From the NCBI GenBank assembly GCA_025929535.1, contig JAICLZ010000037.1:1-40507 (forward strand): 40,507 bases of DNA. The letters run 5' to 3'. Position 1 is the stretch's first letter, and each line of letters starts with the position of its first letter. This document shows positions 33,114 through 40,507 of the stretch, piece after piece. Position numbers and translations under genes: made by a program. The notes below the pieces were generated by a model, which worked only from the letters and a program-made list of their open reading frames with translations, made no database searches and was not told where the DNA came from. Source of the stretch: Gemmatimonadaceae bacterium. GTDB taxonomy: Bacteria > Gemmatimonadota > Gemmatimonadetes > Gemmatimonadales > Gemmatimonadaceae.

Positions 33114-33415
33114 GCAACTGCAACTGCCAACTGCGCTGAGCACGAATCAACCCAATCAACTACAATCGAATCAGTACAATCCGGGCGATATCGCACCCCA
33201 CCGATGCGCACCGATGCGATCCGTTTTCTCATTCATTCGATCCGTTCAATCCGTGTCCAAAAAATTGTCAACGCCGTGAATCGCGGGAGCCTTACCGAGA
33301 ACGGCATCCGCCACTCTGGCTAGCTCCAATAACTCGGAAATACGGATAAGAGACGGATCGAACGGGTGCAGATTGGTTTGATTCGTGCTGAGCGCAGTTG
33401 GCAGTTTTCAGTTGC
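33114..33415. repeat. About 300-bp inverted-repeat element (MITE-like or structured)
   Basis: Terminal inverted repeats of 44-45 bases, about 90% identical, lie at 33114-33157 and 33371-33415 (core CAACTGCCAACTGCGCT, then AGCACGAATCAA). A nested inner pair (TTCGATCCGT at 33237-33246 with ACGGATCGAA at 33353-33362) and a tandem 10-base repeat CACCGATGCG (33199-33218) lie within. No reading frame fits it and no target duplication is obvious. It fills the gap between the DUF445 gene and a small membrane protein gene. It may be a non-autonomous repeat or encode a long RNA hairpin. Confidence 0.7.
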
Positions 33416-33440
33416 TTTGAACCGCCCCCAACGGAAAGCG

Positions 33441-33815
33441 ATGATTGCCTCGGTCGATCCGGACAGGGTTCAAACGGAGCCAGCATCCCTCTTCGCGATG
33501 CTCGCCGGGAAGGCGCGGCGCTCGTCGGATGCGATGCTTGCTTCGCTCGCTGGAGTTGGCGGCCTCTCGGCCGTCGCGCTCATCGCGATGCGGCCGGCCT
33601 GGTGGGCGTTCGTGCTCCCGCTCGTGAGTGCGGGAGCATTCGGGGTGTGGGGAATTCTGGAGCGGGCGACGGCCGAGCGGGCGACGCCGCGCAGCCCGGG
33701 CTACGATCGCGCGATTGGCGCTGCGCAGTGGCTCGCGGCGGCGATCGGCACCGTGTGCGCGATCATCACCGTGTTCGCGGTGCTCGGATTTTTTCTGGGG
33801 ACGATCATCAGCTAG
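33441..33815 (+). CDS. Small hydrophobic membrane protein (124 aa)
   Basis: 124 residues from ATG 33441 (GGAAAG precedes it). Two to three membrane segments are seen: LASLAGVGGLSAVALIAM, AWWAFVLPLVSAGAFGVWG and WLAAAIGTVCAIITVFAVLGFFLG. A short charged segment, ERATAERATPRSPGYDRA, joins the last two. No family was recognised. It follows the inverted-repeat element and converges on the metallopeptidase gene. The frame remains open upstream to 33366, but that part lies in the repeat. Confidence 0.65.
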   Translation: MIASVDPDRVQTEPASLFAMLAGKARRSSDAMLASLAGVGGLSAVALIAMRPAWWAFVLPLVSAGAFGVWGILERATAERATPRSPGYDRAIGAAQWLAAAIGTVCAIITVFAVLGFFLGTIIS

Positions 33816-33833
33816 CTCGGCGATCCAGAGCGC

Positions 33834-35108
33834 CTACCTGATTTGGATCCTGGAAAGATCGATCACATCCGTCCGCTCGCCTTCCGGCACATCGACGTAC
33901 ATCACCACCGTGTGTCCATCCACGTCGCCGCCGCTGAGCACCATCGAGCGCTTCTGCGCAACGAGGTGCGTGCCCTGTGGGCCTTCGGTGGCCTGCACCT
34001 TCGGGAAGCGCGCAGCGAAGACCTTCTGCATCGCCGTCCGGAACTCGCCGGCGTCCACGGCCGAGCGCCACGCGGTGACCCACGCGATGCCGTCGCCATG
34101 CGGCGTGTGGAGGATCATGTAGCGATCGCCCGCCCATCCGTCTGCCGAGAGGATGGAGGTGTTCTGGTCCTTGAGATGCTGGAACAGAAAGACACGCGTT
34201 TCGAACTCGCCCATGTCGTTCTGATAGTCGGTCGTCGCGCCCTGCGGAGCGGGGAGCGTGATCGCGAGCGGCTGCTCACGATGGGCGCCGAAGTACGCGT
34301 CGGCGTGCATGATCTGCGTGGACGACGCCGGCATGTCGCGGCCGAGCGGCATCCCCGAGTGCCCCTGCGCCTGATACCGCCGCATGAACTCCGCGCCGCT
34401 CAGATACGGAAAGAGGAGCGTCTCCTGCAGGATCTCCGGCGCGGCCGCGAACTTCGGCATCGAGCCCTGATTCTCACGAATGAGCTCACGCACCTTCTCC
34501 CACCCGCCGGGCAGCCCCGCGGCAGGGCCGAGCATCGACTGGATCGGGACGAGCGTCGCCTGCCCTTCCATCACGGACTGCGCTGCGAGCACGCGATCAT
34601 CGTCGCCCTTGATGTGCAGCAGCGAATCGATGTTCGTGTACTGGTCCTGCAGCGCGTGCACCAGCTCGTGCTCCACCACGAACGCCACCTCCTGCGGCTT
34701 CGCACCGTCCACGACGTAGAGCACCTTCGTGGCCGGATCGTAGAAGCCGACGATCTGCTCGGTGTAGAGATCGAGCATGAGCGAGCGCAGATCGAAATTC
34801 TCGGGCACGAGCCCAAGCCTCCGCAGCAGAATCTGCTGCGCATTGAGATCGGCCTGCGAGCGCTCGTCCTCGAACTGCTTCACGAGAAAATCGTGGACCT
34901 GCTCCCTGGTGCGACGCTGGAGCACGGGCTGCTTCTTGAACTTGAGCCCGGTCACCTTCTCGATCTTGGGGATCGCGTCGGCAACGTCGCGCGCGTAAGG
35001 CCCCTGTGCGGCGACCTTGTCGCGACTCGGGCAGCCCATCGTGAGCATCGCGACCAGCACCACCAGCGCGCCGGACGCGCCGCGGGCCACGCGCCGCATC
35101 ACGGCCAT
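33834..35108 (-). CDS. HExxH zinc metallopeptidase lipoprotein
   Basis: 424 residues. Lipoprotein signal with lipobox LTMGC (Cys26), then a domain with HELVH (147-151), followed at residue 181 by Glu in VMEGQATL, the arrangement of a gluzincin-like zinc site (two His and a downstream Glu). The family-like HALQDQY follows the motif. The protease would act at the membrane surface. The C-terminal half has no recognised domain. ATG 35108 overlaps the end of the AAA+ gene by 10 bases; ATG 35099 would give a TGATG overlap. Tight coupling suggests the protease works with the ATPase operon. Substrates are unknown. Confidence 0.75.
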   Translation of the reverse strand: MAVMRRVARGASGALVVLVAMLTMGCPSRDKVAAQGPYARDVADAIPKIEKVTGLKFKKQPVLQRRTREQVHDFLVKQFEDERSQADLNAQQILLRRLGLVPENFDLRSLMLDLYTEQIVGFYDPATKVLYVVDGAKPQEVAFVVEHELVHALQDQYTNIDSLLHIKGDDDRVLAAQSVMEGQATLVPIQSMLGPAAGLPGGWEKVRELIRENQGSMPKFAAAPEILQETLLFPYLSGAEFMRRYQAQGHSGMPLGRDMPASSTQIMHADAYFGAHREQPLAITLPAPQGATTDYQNDMGEFETRVFLFQHLKDQNTSILSADGWAGDRYMILHTPHGDGIAWVTAWRSAVDAGEFRTAMQKVFAARFPKVQATEGPQGTHLVAQKRSMVLSGGDVDGHTVVMYVDVPEGERTDVIDLSRIQIR

Positions 35109-36307
35109 TCGACGGTACGCCCGGTTGCGACCGCGACCACACGCGCGATATCGGGCGCGCGTACGACCAATCCCTCTTCCACGAGGCGCCGCTGCAGCTC
35201 GCTCTCGATCGAGGCGAGCCGCGCGCCATTGGGAGCTCCGCCGGACGGCGGGGCGGACGCGCGCGGCGGTGTTGCCGGCGGCCCCTCCGGTGGCGGAGCC
35301 GCGGCGGCCGGAGCCGGAGCGGGCGCGCCCGAGAACGCCGCCTCGAGCTCAAGGCCGAATCGCTCGAGCGCTGCGAGTCCCGAGCGCGCCATCTTCTCGA
35401 GTGTCTCGTCCGGCGTGCGCTCCTCCTCTGCGGCCGCGGCTCGCTCGCGCAGCAGCGGCGCGCTCACCTGCTCCGCATTGCGCAACAGTGCGAGACGCTC
35501 GCGAATGAGCGTCTCCGTTGCGGGGGAGTACGTGGCTGCCGCCTGCGCGTGTGCGCACGCCTCGTCGAGCGCGTCGATCGCCCGATCGGGGCGAACGCGG
35601 TCCGTTACGTAGCGATCGGTGAGCGTCACCGAGGCCGTGAGCGCATCGTCCGCGATCGCGACGTTGTGGTGCCGTTCGAGGCGCTCGCGACGCGCCTGCA
35701 GAATCGCCAGGGTATCGGCAGCCGAGAGCTCCGTTACCGAGATCTTCTGGAAGCGGCGCTCGAGCGCCGGGTCGCCGAGCACCCAGCGCTGGTACTCATC
35801 GTCCGTCGTTGCGCCGATCACGCGGAACTCGCCGCGCACGAGTGCCGGCTTGAGCATGTTCGCCGCGTCCATCGCCACGCCCATCGCCGCGCCCTGGCCG
35901 ATGAGATTGTGCAGCTCGTCGATGAACAGAATGATGCGCGAATCCACCGAGCACGCATTCACGATTGCCGTGAGCCGCTCCTCGTACTGGCCACGGTACA
36001 TCGTGCCCGCGAGGAGTCCCGCATGATCGAGAGCCAGCACGCGCGCATCGCGAAGCGCGAACGGCACCTTCCCCGCCGCAATGCGCTGCGCAAAGCCCTC
36101 GGCGATCGCCGTCTTTCCGGTGCCCGCCGCGCCCACGAGGGCCGGGTTGTTCTTCCCGTGGCGGAGCAGAATGTCGATCACTCGCGCGATCTCGTTGTCG
36201 CGGCAGCGAACGGGCTCGAGCCGTCCCGCGCGCGCCTCGGTCGTGAGGTCGCGCGTGAAGCGGGACAGCGAGTCCGCGCTCGAGCGCAGCATGTCGCCGA
36301 AGTTCAC
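35099..36307 (-). CDS. Clp-type AAA+ ATPase with only the first (D1) module
   Basis: 402 residues from GTG 36307. Closest in pattern to the D1 half of ClpA/ClpB/ClpC: Walker A GAAGTGKTA (59-67), the pore loop GTMYRGQYEERL (101-112) with Tyr104, Walker B ILFIDELHNLIG (126-137), sensor 1 GATTDDEY, arginine fingers ERRF (183-186), and the lid VTDRVRPDRAIDALDEACA (234-252). Residues about 325-360 are an Ala/Pro-rich linker. The end, VVRAPDIARVVAVATGRTV, resembles the D1-D2 junction of ClpB, but no second ATPase domain follows. No N-terminal Clp repeat domain is present. It lies between prepilin peptidase and metallopeptidase genes, overlapping both. Confidence 0.85.
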   Translation of the reverse strand: MNFGDMLRSSADSLSRFTRDLTTEARAGRLEPVRCRDNEIARVIDILLRHGKNNPALVGAAGTGKTAIAEGFAQRIAAGKVPFALRDARVLALDHAGLLAGTMYRGQYEERLTAIVNACSVDSRIILFIDELHNLIGQGAAMGVAMDAANMLKPALVRGEFRVIGATTDDEYQRWVLGDPALERRFQKISVTELSAADTLAILQARRERLERHHNVAIADDALTASVTLTDRYVTDRVRPDRAIDALDEACAHAQAAATYSPATETLIRERLALLRNAEQVSAPLLRERAAAAEEERTPDETLEKMARSGLAALERFGLELEAAFSGAPAPAPAAAAPPPEGPPATPPRASAPPSGGAPNGARLASIESELQRRLVEEGLVVRAPDIARVVAVATGRTVEWP

Positions 36308-37167
36308 AGGCCGAGCACGTCGTGAGCGTACCAGTCCATCATCCGTCTCCCCCAGAGAAGGGCAAGCAGTGCGGCAGGCGCGAGAAACACCCCGAACGGA
36401 ACGAGCGGTGGTGCGAAAGGAGCTCCGGCTTTGCGAGCGCGAATCCAGCTGATCGGATAGACGATCGCCAGAAAGCCGACCGCGCCGAGAAATGCGCCGA
36501 TAAAAATAGTCAGCAGCGTGCGTCCAGGGCCAAGGAACGCGCCCACCATGGCCATGAGCGTGACGTCACCGAACCCCATCGCCTCCTTCTTGAGCGCGAG
36601 CTCGCCGAGCCAGCCGATGATGGCGATGGCGCCGGCACCAACGCACGCTCCGATCACTGAATCATACAGCGTGGCGAAGGGAAGAGTTTCACCGAGCAGC
36701 GTTCCCGCGCCTGCGGTCACGAGTGCAAAGAAGAATCCGAACACTGTGAAGCCATCGGGAATGACGTAGTCCGTGGCGTCGGTGATCATGATGCCGAGCA
36801 GCACCGTGCCGAACGCCGCGACACGCACAGCCGTGAGCGTGGGCCCGAACTGGAGCACGCACACGAGCCAGCCGAGCGCGACGACGAGCTCGAGGAGCGG
36901 ATACACCGCCGAAATGGGATTCCCGCATCCGCTGCACCGTGCGCGCAGGGCAAGCCAGCTCACGAGCGGGATGTTCTCGTACCACGGGATCTCGTGACCG
37001 CATTTCGGGCATCTCGAGCGTGGCCGTACCACCGACTGCTCGGCGGGCCACCGGCTCACGCACACGTTGAGGAAGGAGCCGATGCAGGCGCCGAAGAGAA
37101 ACGCGATCGAGGGGAAGTACCAGGACCCAAGTGGCGCGAAGGCCTGGGTCACTTGCGGATCGGTCAC
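36304..37167 (-). CDS. pilD: Prepilin peptidase / leader peptidase
   Basis: 287 residues from GTG 37167. A polytopic membrane aspartic protease that cleaves prepilin leaders and N-methylates the new terminus. The cytoplasmic zinc-loop cysteines are C53/C56 (CPKCGHEIPWYENIP) and C78/C81 (CSGCGNPIS). Catalytic aspartates are in TDATDYVIPDG (130-138) and in the GFGD motif (198-201). About eight membrane helices. GTGA overlaps the upstream methyltransferase gene, and its stop overlaps the GTG of the AAA+ gene. It fits the pilin-like gene at the window start. Confidence 0.95.
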   Translation of the reverse strand: MTDPQVTQAFAPLGSWYFPSIAFLFGACIGSFLNVCVSRWPAEQSVVRPRSRCPKCGHEIPWYENIPLVSWLALRARCSGCGNPISAVYPLLELVVALGWLVCVLQFGPTLTAVRVAAFGTVLLGIMITDATDYVIPDGFTVFGFFFALVTAGAGTLLGETLPFATLYDSVIGACVGAGAIAIIGWLGELALKKEAMGFGDVTLMAMVGAFLGPGRTLLTIFIGAFLGAVGFLAIVYPISWIRARKAGAPFAPPLVPFGVFLAPAALLALLWGRRMMDWYAHDVLGL

Positions 37168-37928
37168 TCGCGGAAGTGGTGCAGGAGGATGCCGGCGGCC
37201 ACGGCGACGTTGAGCGATTCGATCGTGGGCCCGAGCGCGACCCCGACGAGGCGCTCGCACCGCGCGCGCGCCTCGGAGGAGAGTCCCGAGCCCTCGTTGC
37301 CCACCACGAGGGCGACGGACGTGGGCGGCGCAATCGTCTCGATGAGCTGACCAACGGCATCCGCGCCCCAGAGCGGTATGCCGCGGCTGGCGAGAAGCGA
37401 GTCGAGCGCCTCCCAGGTGACGGGGAGCGCAGGAAAATGAAAGAGAGCACCCATTGCGCTACGGACGACCTTGGAGTTCCAGAGGTCAACGGTTCCGGGC
37501 GCGGCGAGCGTGGCCGAAGCACCGAGAGCGGCCGCCGTACGGAGCATCGTCCCGGCATTTCCGGGATCCTGCACGCCATCGAGCACGAGAACCCGCGCGC
37601 GCGGCGGAAGTGCGAGCGATTCCAGCGACAGGTCCGGAACCTCGGCTATCGCCAGAATGCCCTGCGGAGACTCGGTCGTCGCCGCGCTCCCGAAGTCGCG
37701 CTCACTCACGTCCAGGAGCGGGATCCCGCGTGCCTCGATGGCGTTCCGGAGCGCCGCCCCGCGCGCGGCCGTCGCGAGCGCAGGCGCGATGATCACGCCG
37801 CGGATCGCGAGCGGGCTGCGAAGGAGCTCCTCGGTGGCGCGAACGCCTTCGCACACGAAGAGCCGTTGTCGCTCGCGCGCCTTGCGACGCTGAAGATCAC
37901 GGGCGGTGGTCAGCAGCTTCGCGGACAT
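37164..37928 (-). CDS. TrmH/SpoU family RNA 2'-O-methyltransferase
   Basis: 254 residues. A SPOUT methyltransferase with an N-terminal substrate-binding domain (RLFVCEGVRATEELL) and the knot motifs: motif 1 DGVQDPGNAGTMLRTAAALG, motif 2 VVGNEGSGLS, and motif 3 ESLNVAVAAGILLHHFRE. The arrangement is close to RlmB/TsnR-type enzymes that modify 23S rRNA, but the RNA target cannot be read from the sequence. It starts the four-gene overlapping set ahead of pilD. Confidence 0.9.
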   Translation of the reverse strand: MSAKLLTTARDLQRRKARERQRLFVCEGVRATEELLRSPLAIRGVIIAPALATAARGAALRNAIEARGIPLLDVSERDFGSAATTESPQGILAIAEVPDLSLESLALPPRARVLVLDGVQDPGNAGTMLRTAAALGASATLAAPGTVDLWNSKVVRSAMGALFHFPALPVTWEALDSLLASRGIPLWGADAVGQLIETIAPPTSVALVVGNEGSGLSSEARARCERLVGVALGPTIESLNVAVAAGILLHHFRE

Positions 37929-37954
37929 GCAGGCGGGGTGAGGGGGTGCAGCAG

Positions 37955-39127
37955 CTAGGGCACGACGGCGAGAAAGAGAAAGGCAGCGAACAATACCAGG
38001 TGCACGGCTCCCTGGAGCACGGTCGCGCGACCACTGCTCAGGGTGAGCGTCCCGACGATCATCGTGAGCACGAGCATGACGATCTGCACCGAGGGCAGAC
38101 CGAGGACCAGCGGAAAGTCGAAGAAGGGCGAGACTCCGGCGACCACGGGGATCGTCAACCCGATGCTCGCCAGCCCGGAGCCGAGTGCGAGATTCAAGCT
38201 ACTCTGCATGCGATTGTTGCGCGCGGCCCGGATCGCTGCGCCGGTCTCCGGAAGGAGCACCAGCAGCGCGATCACGACTCCCGCCAGCGACTCCGGTGCG
38301 CCGATCGCGTGGACGCCCGCCTCGAGCGCTGGCGCCAGCGCCTTCGCGAGTCCGACGACGCCCACGAGCGACACCAGCAGCAGCCCAAAGCTCATCCACG
38401 CAACGGAGGTCGTCGGCGGCTCGGCGTGCATGTCCTCGTCGGCGATTCCGACGGGCAGGAAATAGTCGCGATGACGAAAGTTCTGCACGAACACGAAGAC
38501 GCCGTACAGCGCGAGCGAGGTGATGCCGGCGAAGACGAGCTGCGAGCCGCTGTACGTCGGGCCCGCGGTGGTCGTGGTGAAGCTCGGCAACACGAGCGCG
38601 AGACCCGCGAGTGCGGCAAGCGATGCGAGCGCCGGACTCGTTCCCTCCACTCGAAACGCGAGCGCCCCGTGTTTCATGCCCCCCAGCACGAGGCAGAGTC
38701 CAACGACTCCGTTGCAGACGATCATGACGGCGGCGAACACCGTGTCGCGCGCCAGTGTGTTCGCGGACTCGCGGCCGGCAATCATCAGGGCGACGATCAG
38801 CGCGACCTCGATCACCGTCACCGCGACCGCCAGCACGAGCGTTCCGAACGGCTCGCCAACGCGATGGGCGACGACTTCCGCATGGTGAATGGAAGCGAGC
38901 ACCGCGAGCAGCAGCATCACGCTGAGCAGGAATCCGACGATCACCCCGAGAGCAAACACCCGGCTCAGGGCAAGCGCGATCAGCGCCAGAAACGGCACGA
39001 TCGTGAACCGCGATGGTACGGAGGGAAGCGACCGCGACGACCGCGTCCCCTGCGCTTCCAATGTCGAACGATCGCCATCCATGCGCGAATTCCCGGTGAG
39101 CGGTACCGTCGGCGACGGGTTGCCCAT
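37955..39127 (-). CDS. chaA: ChaA-type cation/proton exchanger
   Basis: 390 residues with about eleven hydrophobic segments. The calcium/cation exchanger repeats contain the acidic motifs GEPFGTLVLAVAVTVIEVA and LPETGAAIRAARNNRMQ, then SLNLALGSGLASIGLTIP, all resembling E. coli ChaA. Adjoining TLARDTVFAAVMIVCNGVVG is also ChaA-like. It would exchange Ca2+, Na+ or K+ for protons across the inner membrane. ATG 39127 and ATG 39082 are both possible starts; neither has a clear binding site. It lies 17 bases after the GGDEF gene on the same strand, so both could share a transcript. Confidence 0.88.
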   Translation of the reverse strand: MGNPSPTVPLTGNSRMDGDRSTLEAQGTRSSRSLPSVPSRFTIVPFLALIALALSRVFALGVIVGFLLSVMLLLAVLASIHHAEVVAHRVGEPFGTLVLAVAVTVIEVALIVALMIAGRESANTLARDTVFAAVMIVCNGVVGLCLVLGGMKHGALAFRVEGTSPALASLAALAGLALVLPSFTTTTAGPTYSGSQLVFAGITSLALYGVFVFVQNFRHRDYFLPVGIADEDMHAEPPTTSVAWMSFGLLLVSLVGVVGLAKALAPALEAGVHAIGAPESLAGVVIALLVLLPETGAAIRAARNNRMQSSLNLALGSGLASIGLTIPVVAGVSPFFDFPLVLGLPSVQIVMLVLTMIVGTLTLSSGRATVLQGAVHLVLFAAFLFLAVVP

Positions 39128-39144
39128 GGATGCTAATGGCGCGG

Positions 39145-40041
39145 CTATGCCACGCGCACCTGCTGCGCCAACGCCGCCGCTCCCGCCTCCGCGAGCAGCT
39201 CATCGATGCCCGGATGCATCCCGGGCGCGACTCGAGCGAGTCCAACGGTCATCCCGAGGCGCCAGGGCGAATCGCGATGCGCGGCGCGATAGTGCTCGAG
39301 ACGCTGGACGAGTCGCGGCGCGATGACCTCCGTCGTGTCATCGGTCGCATCGAGCATGAGCGTCGCGAAATCATCGTTGCCAATGCGCGCGATCACATCG
39401 GAGGCGCGAAAGGTCTCGCGCAGCACCTGCGACGCGGCGACGAGCGCGCGGTCGCCCGCCTCGCGGCCGTGGGCGTCATTGAGCTGATCGAGCGCGCGCA
39501 CGTCCGCCACGGCGATCACGAGACCGCGGGTGCGGTGCGCCAGCTTGAGGTGATGCTCGGCCAGGGTGCGAAAGCCGCGCGCGTTGTAGAGCCCCGTGAG
39601 CGGATCCGTAAGCGAGAGCTGATCCAGCGTCGCGTGCAGCCGATACCGCTCGATCGCGTAGTGCAGCACGCGCGTGAGGAGCGCACTACTGAGCTCCTCC
39701 TTCACAACCGAGTCGCAGGCGCCGGCTTCGACGGCGGCCGCCCCCACCGCGCTGCCCTTGTGGCCGGGCTCCACCAGCACGACCACCGGAATTTCCGGCA
39801 CTTCCACCCGTGCCCGGATGAGCAGATCCATCGCGATGTCGAGCGGGCCCGTGAGATCGAGCAGCACCACATCCACCGGCTGCTCCGCCAGTCGCGTGAG
39901 CGCTTCGCCATCCATGCCCACGGGCGTGAGCGTGAAGGCCGCAAGGCGCGAGGGCACCGACGGCGCGAGCGAGGCGCTCAGAAGGCGCGACGCCGGCGAA
40001 TCGGCGGTGACGAGAAGTGCCGTGATCGGCTGGAGATCCAT
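39145..40041 (-). CDS. Receiver-like domain plus degenerate GGDEF domain protein
   Basis: 298 residues. Residues 1-125 fold like a response-regulator receiver with phospho-acceptor candidate D62 (VVLLDLTG) and Lys114. Residues 140-298 form a GGDEF domain: [12 protein letters not shown] (146-157), [19 protein letters not shown] (179-197), and the active-site loop GNDDF (221-225) in place of GGDEF. The inhibitory-site RxxD is intact (RASD, 212-215), exactly five residues before the loop. Loss of the second Gly and of Glu suggests weak or no cyclase activity, while the I-site suggests c-di-GMP binding. No sensor, HD-GYP or EAL domain is attached, and no partner kinase is adjacent. Confidence 0.85.
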   Translation of the reverse strand: MDLQPITALLVTADSPASRLLSASLAPSVPSRLAAFTLTPVGMDGEALTRLAEQPVDVVLLDLTGPLDIAMDLLIRARVEVPEIPVVVLVEPGHKGSAVGAAAVEAGACDSVVKEELSSALLTRVLHYAIERYRLHATLDQLSLTDPLTGLYNARGFRTLAEHHLKLAHRTRGLVIAVADVRALDQLNDAHGREAGDRALVAASQVLRETFRASDVIARIGNDDFATLMLDATDDTTEVIAPRLVQRLEHYRAAHRDSPWRLGMTVGLARVAPGMHPGIDELLAEAGAAALAQQVRVA

Positions 40042-40156
40042 TGTTCACCGCGCTAAACGGGAATGTGCGGAGCGAGTGCCGGTTAGAAATGACTCCCCCG
40101 CGGAGCGGTGGTCACGCGGCGTTGTCCGCATTGGCCAAAGTGGGCAATCTTCGCCC

Positions 40157-40507
40157 ATGACCCCACCAATTGCCCTCACGATTGCCGGCTCCGACTCGGG
40201 AGGCGGTGCGGGCATTCAGGCCGATCTCAAGACCTTTCAGCATTTTCGCGTCTTCGGCACATCCGCGATCACGGCGATTACCGCCCAGAACACGCGCGGA
40301 GTCGCGCGATGGATCGCCGTGCCGGTCGAGATGATCGAGGCGCAGATCGACGCCGTTGCGGGCGATCTGCGCCCCGCCGCGTCGAAGACGGGAATGCTCG
40401 CCGATTCCGGGATCGTGCGCGCGGTCGCCGCCTCCGTGCGCCGGCATGCGCTCGCCCCCCTGGTGGTCGATCCGGTGATGGTGTCGGCGTCGGGCGACGC
40501 GCTGCTC
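40157..40507 (+). CDS. thiD: Hydroxymethylpyrimidine/phosphomethylpyrimidine kinase, N-terminal part
   Basis: The last 351 bases encode 117 residues of ThiD, and the gene runs off the window. It phosphorylates HMP and HMP-P in thiamine synthesis. The start [20 protein letters not shown] and the region [15 protein letters not shown] are diagnostic, followed by SKTGMLAD and [15 protein letters not shown]. No clear binding site precedes ATG 40157, and no thiamine riboswitch is seen in the 115-bp upstream spacer. Confidence 0.95.
   Translation, partial: MTPPIALTIAGSDSGGGAGIQADLKTFQHFRVFGTSAITAITAQNTRGVARWIAVPVEMIEAQIDAVAGDLRPAASKTGMLADSGIVRAVAASVRRHALAPLVVDPVMVSASGDALL

Noticed and set aside
35099..36307. 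Naming the ATPase ClpB or ClpC
   Set aside because: Both need a second AAA+ ring and, for ClpC, an N-terminal repeat domain. Neither is present before or after the gene.
40042..40156. Thiamine (TPP) riboswitch ahead of thiD
   Set aside because: The conserved CTGAGA and the other TPP core motifs were looked for and are not present in this 115-bp spacer.

Overview
The window is high-GC bacterial chromosome with dense, mostly intact genes. The mix of families points to a Gram-negative, probably Gemmatimonadota-like organism; this is inferred from gene content, not from a marker phylogeny. The content includes Omp85 and OmpA envelope proteins, a large secreted BNR/sortilin-type propeller protein, a Ser/Thr kinase fused to a TolB-like propeller, several lipoproteins and type IV pilus genes. 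Most genes are housekeeping or envelope genes. No insertion sequence, prophage or CRISPR array was seen.

Layout. 1-3.1 kb: the 3' end of a pilin-like gene with a terminator, a 53-residue membrane protein, and on the minus strand a PaiA-like acetyltransferase, a secreted SnoaL-like protein and a cyclopropane-fatty-acid-synthase-type methyltransferase. 3.3-8.2 kb: a Tat-type metallophosphoesterase fused to a cupredoxin domain, then a 1080-residue BNR propeller protein. 8.2-16 kb: kynA-kynU (tryptophan to anthranilate, minus strand) lies head-to-head with nadB-nadA-nadC (aspartate to nicotinate mononucleotide), and an Omp85-type barrel gene overlaps nadC. 16-18.5 kb: the kinase-propeller gene. 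18.7-23 kb: tRNA-Lys(TTT), an FMN reductase, an amine oxidase overlapping a flippase-like membrane protein gene, and an OmpA lipoprotein.

22.7-29.3 kb (minus strand): ffh, rpsP, rimM, trmD, rplS and rnhB, a classical translation and secretion cluster. It is interrupted between trmD and rplS by a lipoprotein subtilase with two PKD domains. The leader of that protease carries a very good match to a cyclic-di-GMP-I (GEMM-I) riboswitch, followed by a hairpin that can hide the ribosome binding site. 29.3-33.8 kb: lon overlapping a DUF445 gene, a roughly 300-bp inverted-repeat element, and a small membrane protein. 33.8-37.9 kb (minus strand): a tightly overlapping set of trmH-type methyltransferase, prepilin peptidase, a Clp-type ATPase that has only the first AAA+ module, and an HExxH metallopeptidase lipoprotein. 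38-40.5 kb: a ChaA-type cation exchanger, a REC-GGDEF protein with a broken active site but an intact inhibitory c-di-GMP site, and the start of thiD.

Functional threads. Cyclic-di-GMP shows up twice: in the riboswitch on the secreted protease and in the candidate c-di-GMP-binding degenerate GGDEF protein. The prepilin peptidase and the pilin fragment indicate type IV pili or a related secretion system. NAD synthesis from aspartate and tryptophan breakdown share one 348-bp divergent control region. The best candidates for undescribed biology are the riboswitch-controlled protease, the D1-only Clp ATPase with its metallopeptidase partner, and the nad-Omp85 overlap.
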